A stretch of DNA of 64,000 nucleotides from Amblyornis subalaris (taxonomy: Eukaryota; Chordata; Aves; Passeriformes; Ptilonorhynchidae), in the NCBI GenBank assembly GCA_018881555.1, contig JACAXG010000233.1, forward strand, positions 524,787-588,786. The letters run 5' to 3'. Both the position numbers and the translations under genes were made by a program. The notes beneath the pieces are model-generated. The model saw only the letters and a program-made list of their open reading frames with translations. It had not been told where the DNA came from and searched no databases. The first letter of the stretch is position 1. Every line of letters starts with the position of its first letter. Shown one piece after another: positions 63,390 through 64,000 of this stretch.

Positions 63390-64000
63390 AAGTCTCTCGC
63401 CACTAAAATGGCAGCTGGCTCATTTGTTAATATAAAGTATTTGAAAGCTGAAGTTCTTGTGTTTTTCTTGCTGGAACTACTTTTCATCTACCATCTATTT
63501 GGTGTGATTAGAGTTTAGGTTAAATAACTTATGAATAAATCCATCCATGGAAGGTAAATATATCTTATCATCTTAATTTCAGTAAGTGCTAGTGCAATAC
63601 TTGAGGCTTTCGCGTTAAAAGCTTTATCTGTTCTTGCTAAAGAGCTGTGGACTGCATTGTGGCAAAAAAAGCTCATTGTTTGTCTATGAAGAGTTTAGAT
63701 TTTTCATGTCAAATCGATGGATAAGCTAAAGGATTTATATATATACAGAATTTACTTAGCTTACAAAAAGCAGGAGGTCTTGATGTGATACTTCCATTAA
63801 TTATTTTCCTTGAAATATTATGTGTCTTTTGTTTCCTGAAGGGGAGCAGCAGAGGCGTGATGCAAGAGAATGTTGCTTTATGTTCTATTGTAGTGATTTA
63901 AAATGGTGCAGTTCTGGCTTTAGAAGAAAACCCAACATACAACTAAAACCTCTTTAACATGCTTGTGGAATTTNAATTATAATAAACCAGGATTTTATTT
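63390..64000. other. Unassigned 3' flank of C18orf32
   Basis: AT-rich, with one unresolved base at 63974. Nothing recognised. DYM is the neighbour expected beyond this end from mammalian gene order. Confidence 0.5.

Overview
This is vertebrate nuclear DNA, almost certainly from a bird and most likely a songbird. Three intron-containing genes can be rebuilt exon by exon: LIPG (endothelial lipase, minus strand, 31106-39484 coding), RPL17 (ribosomal protein uL22, plus strand, 55464-59757 coding) and C18orf32 (UPF0729 family, plus strand, 62322-63265 coding). The order and orientation match the LIPG / RPL17 / C18orf32 block known in other amniotes, which lies on chromosome Z in birds such as chicken (recalled, not tested here). 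More than thirty 5'-truncated CR1 LINE 3' ends, with their characteristic ATTCTATG-like tails, and a nested ERVL-like solo LTR support the avian assignment.

Layout. 1-29539 holds no recognisable gene. It carries CR1 fragments on both strands, a solo LTR (4617-5299) inserted in a CR1 tail, a 956-base assembly gap (11417-12372) and a palindromic AP-1 element near 13.5 kb. 29540-39600 is the compact LIPG gene: ten exons, a 3' UTR of about 1.5 kb, and a CpG-island promoter carrying a 67-bp tandem repeat. 39960-55050 is intergenic: CR1 copies, a purine-rich microsatellite around a second gap (40728-40847), and two stretches that look unlike the repeats. 55060-59803 is RPL17, with a TOP-type start, a TCTCGCGAGA promoter palindrome, two intronic SNORD58-type C/D snoRNAs, CR1 copies in introns 3 and 4, and a 57-bp x 8 minisatellite in intron 5. 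60210-63385 is C18orf32, starting about 400 bp after the RPL17 poly(A) signal. The last 600 bases hold nothing I recognise.

How the genes relate. LIPG and RPL17 are transcribed divergently, about 15 kb apart. RPL17 and C18orf32 lie close together head-to-tail; in human this pair gives read-through transcripts. RPL17 acts in translation and hosts snoRNAs for rRNA methylation. LIPG is a secreted HDL phospholipase. C18orf32 is a small membrane-associated protein. They share a neighbourhood, not a pathway. I found no convincing novel multi-gene system. The points most worth checking are a GC-AG intron in LIPG, a lengthened C18orf32 linker, the RPL17 intron minisatellite with a possible degenerate third SNORD58, the precise LTR-in-CR1 nesting, and the AP-1 palindrome.
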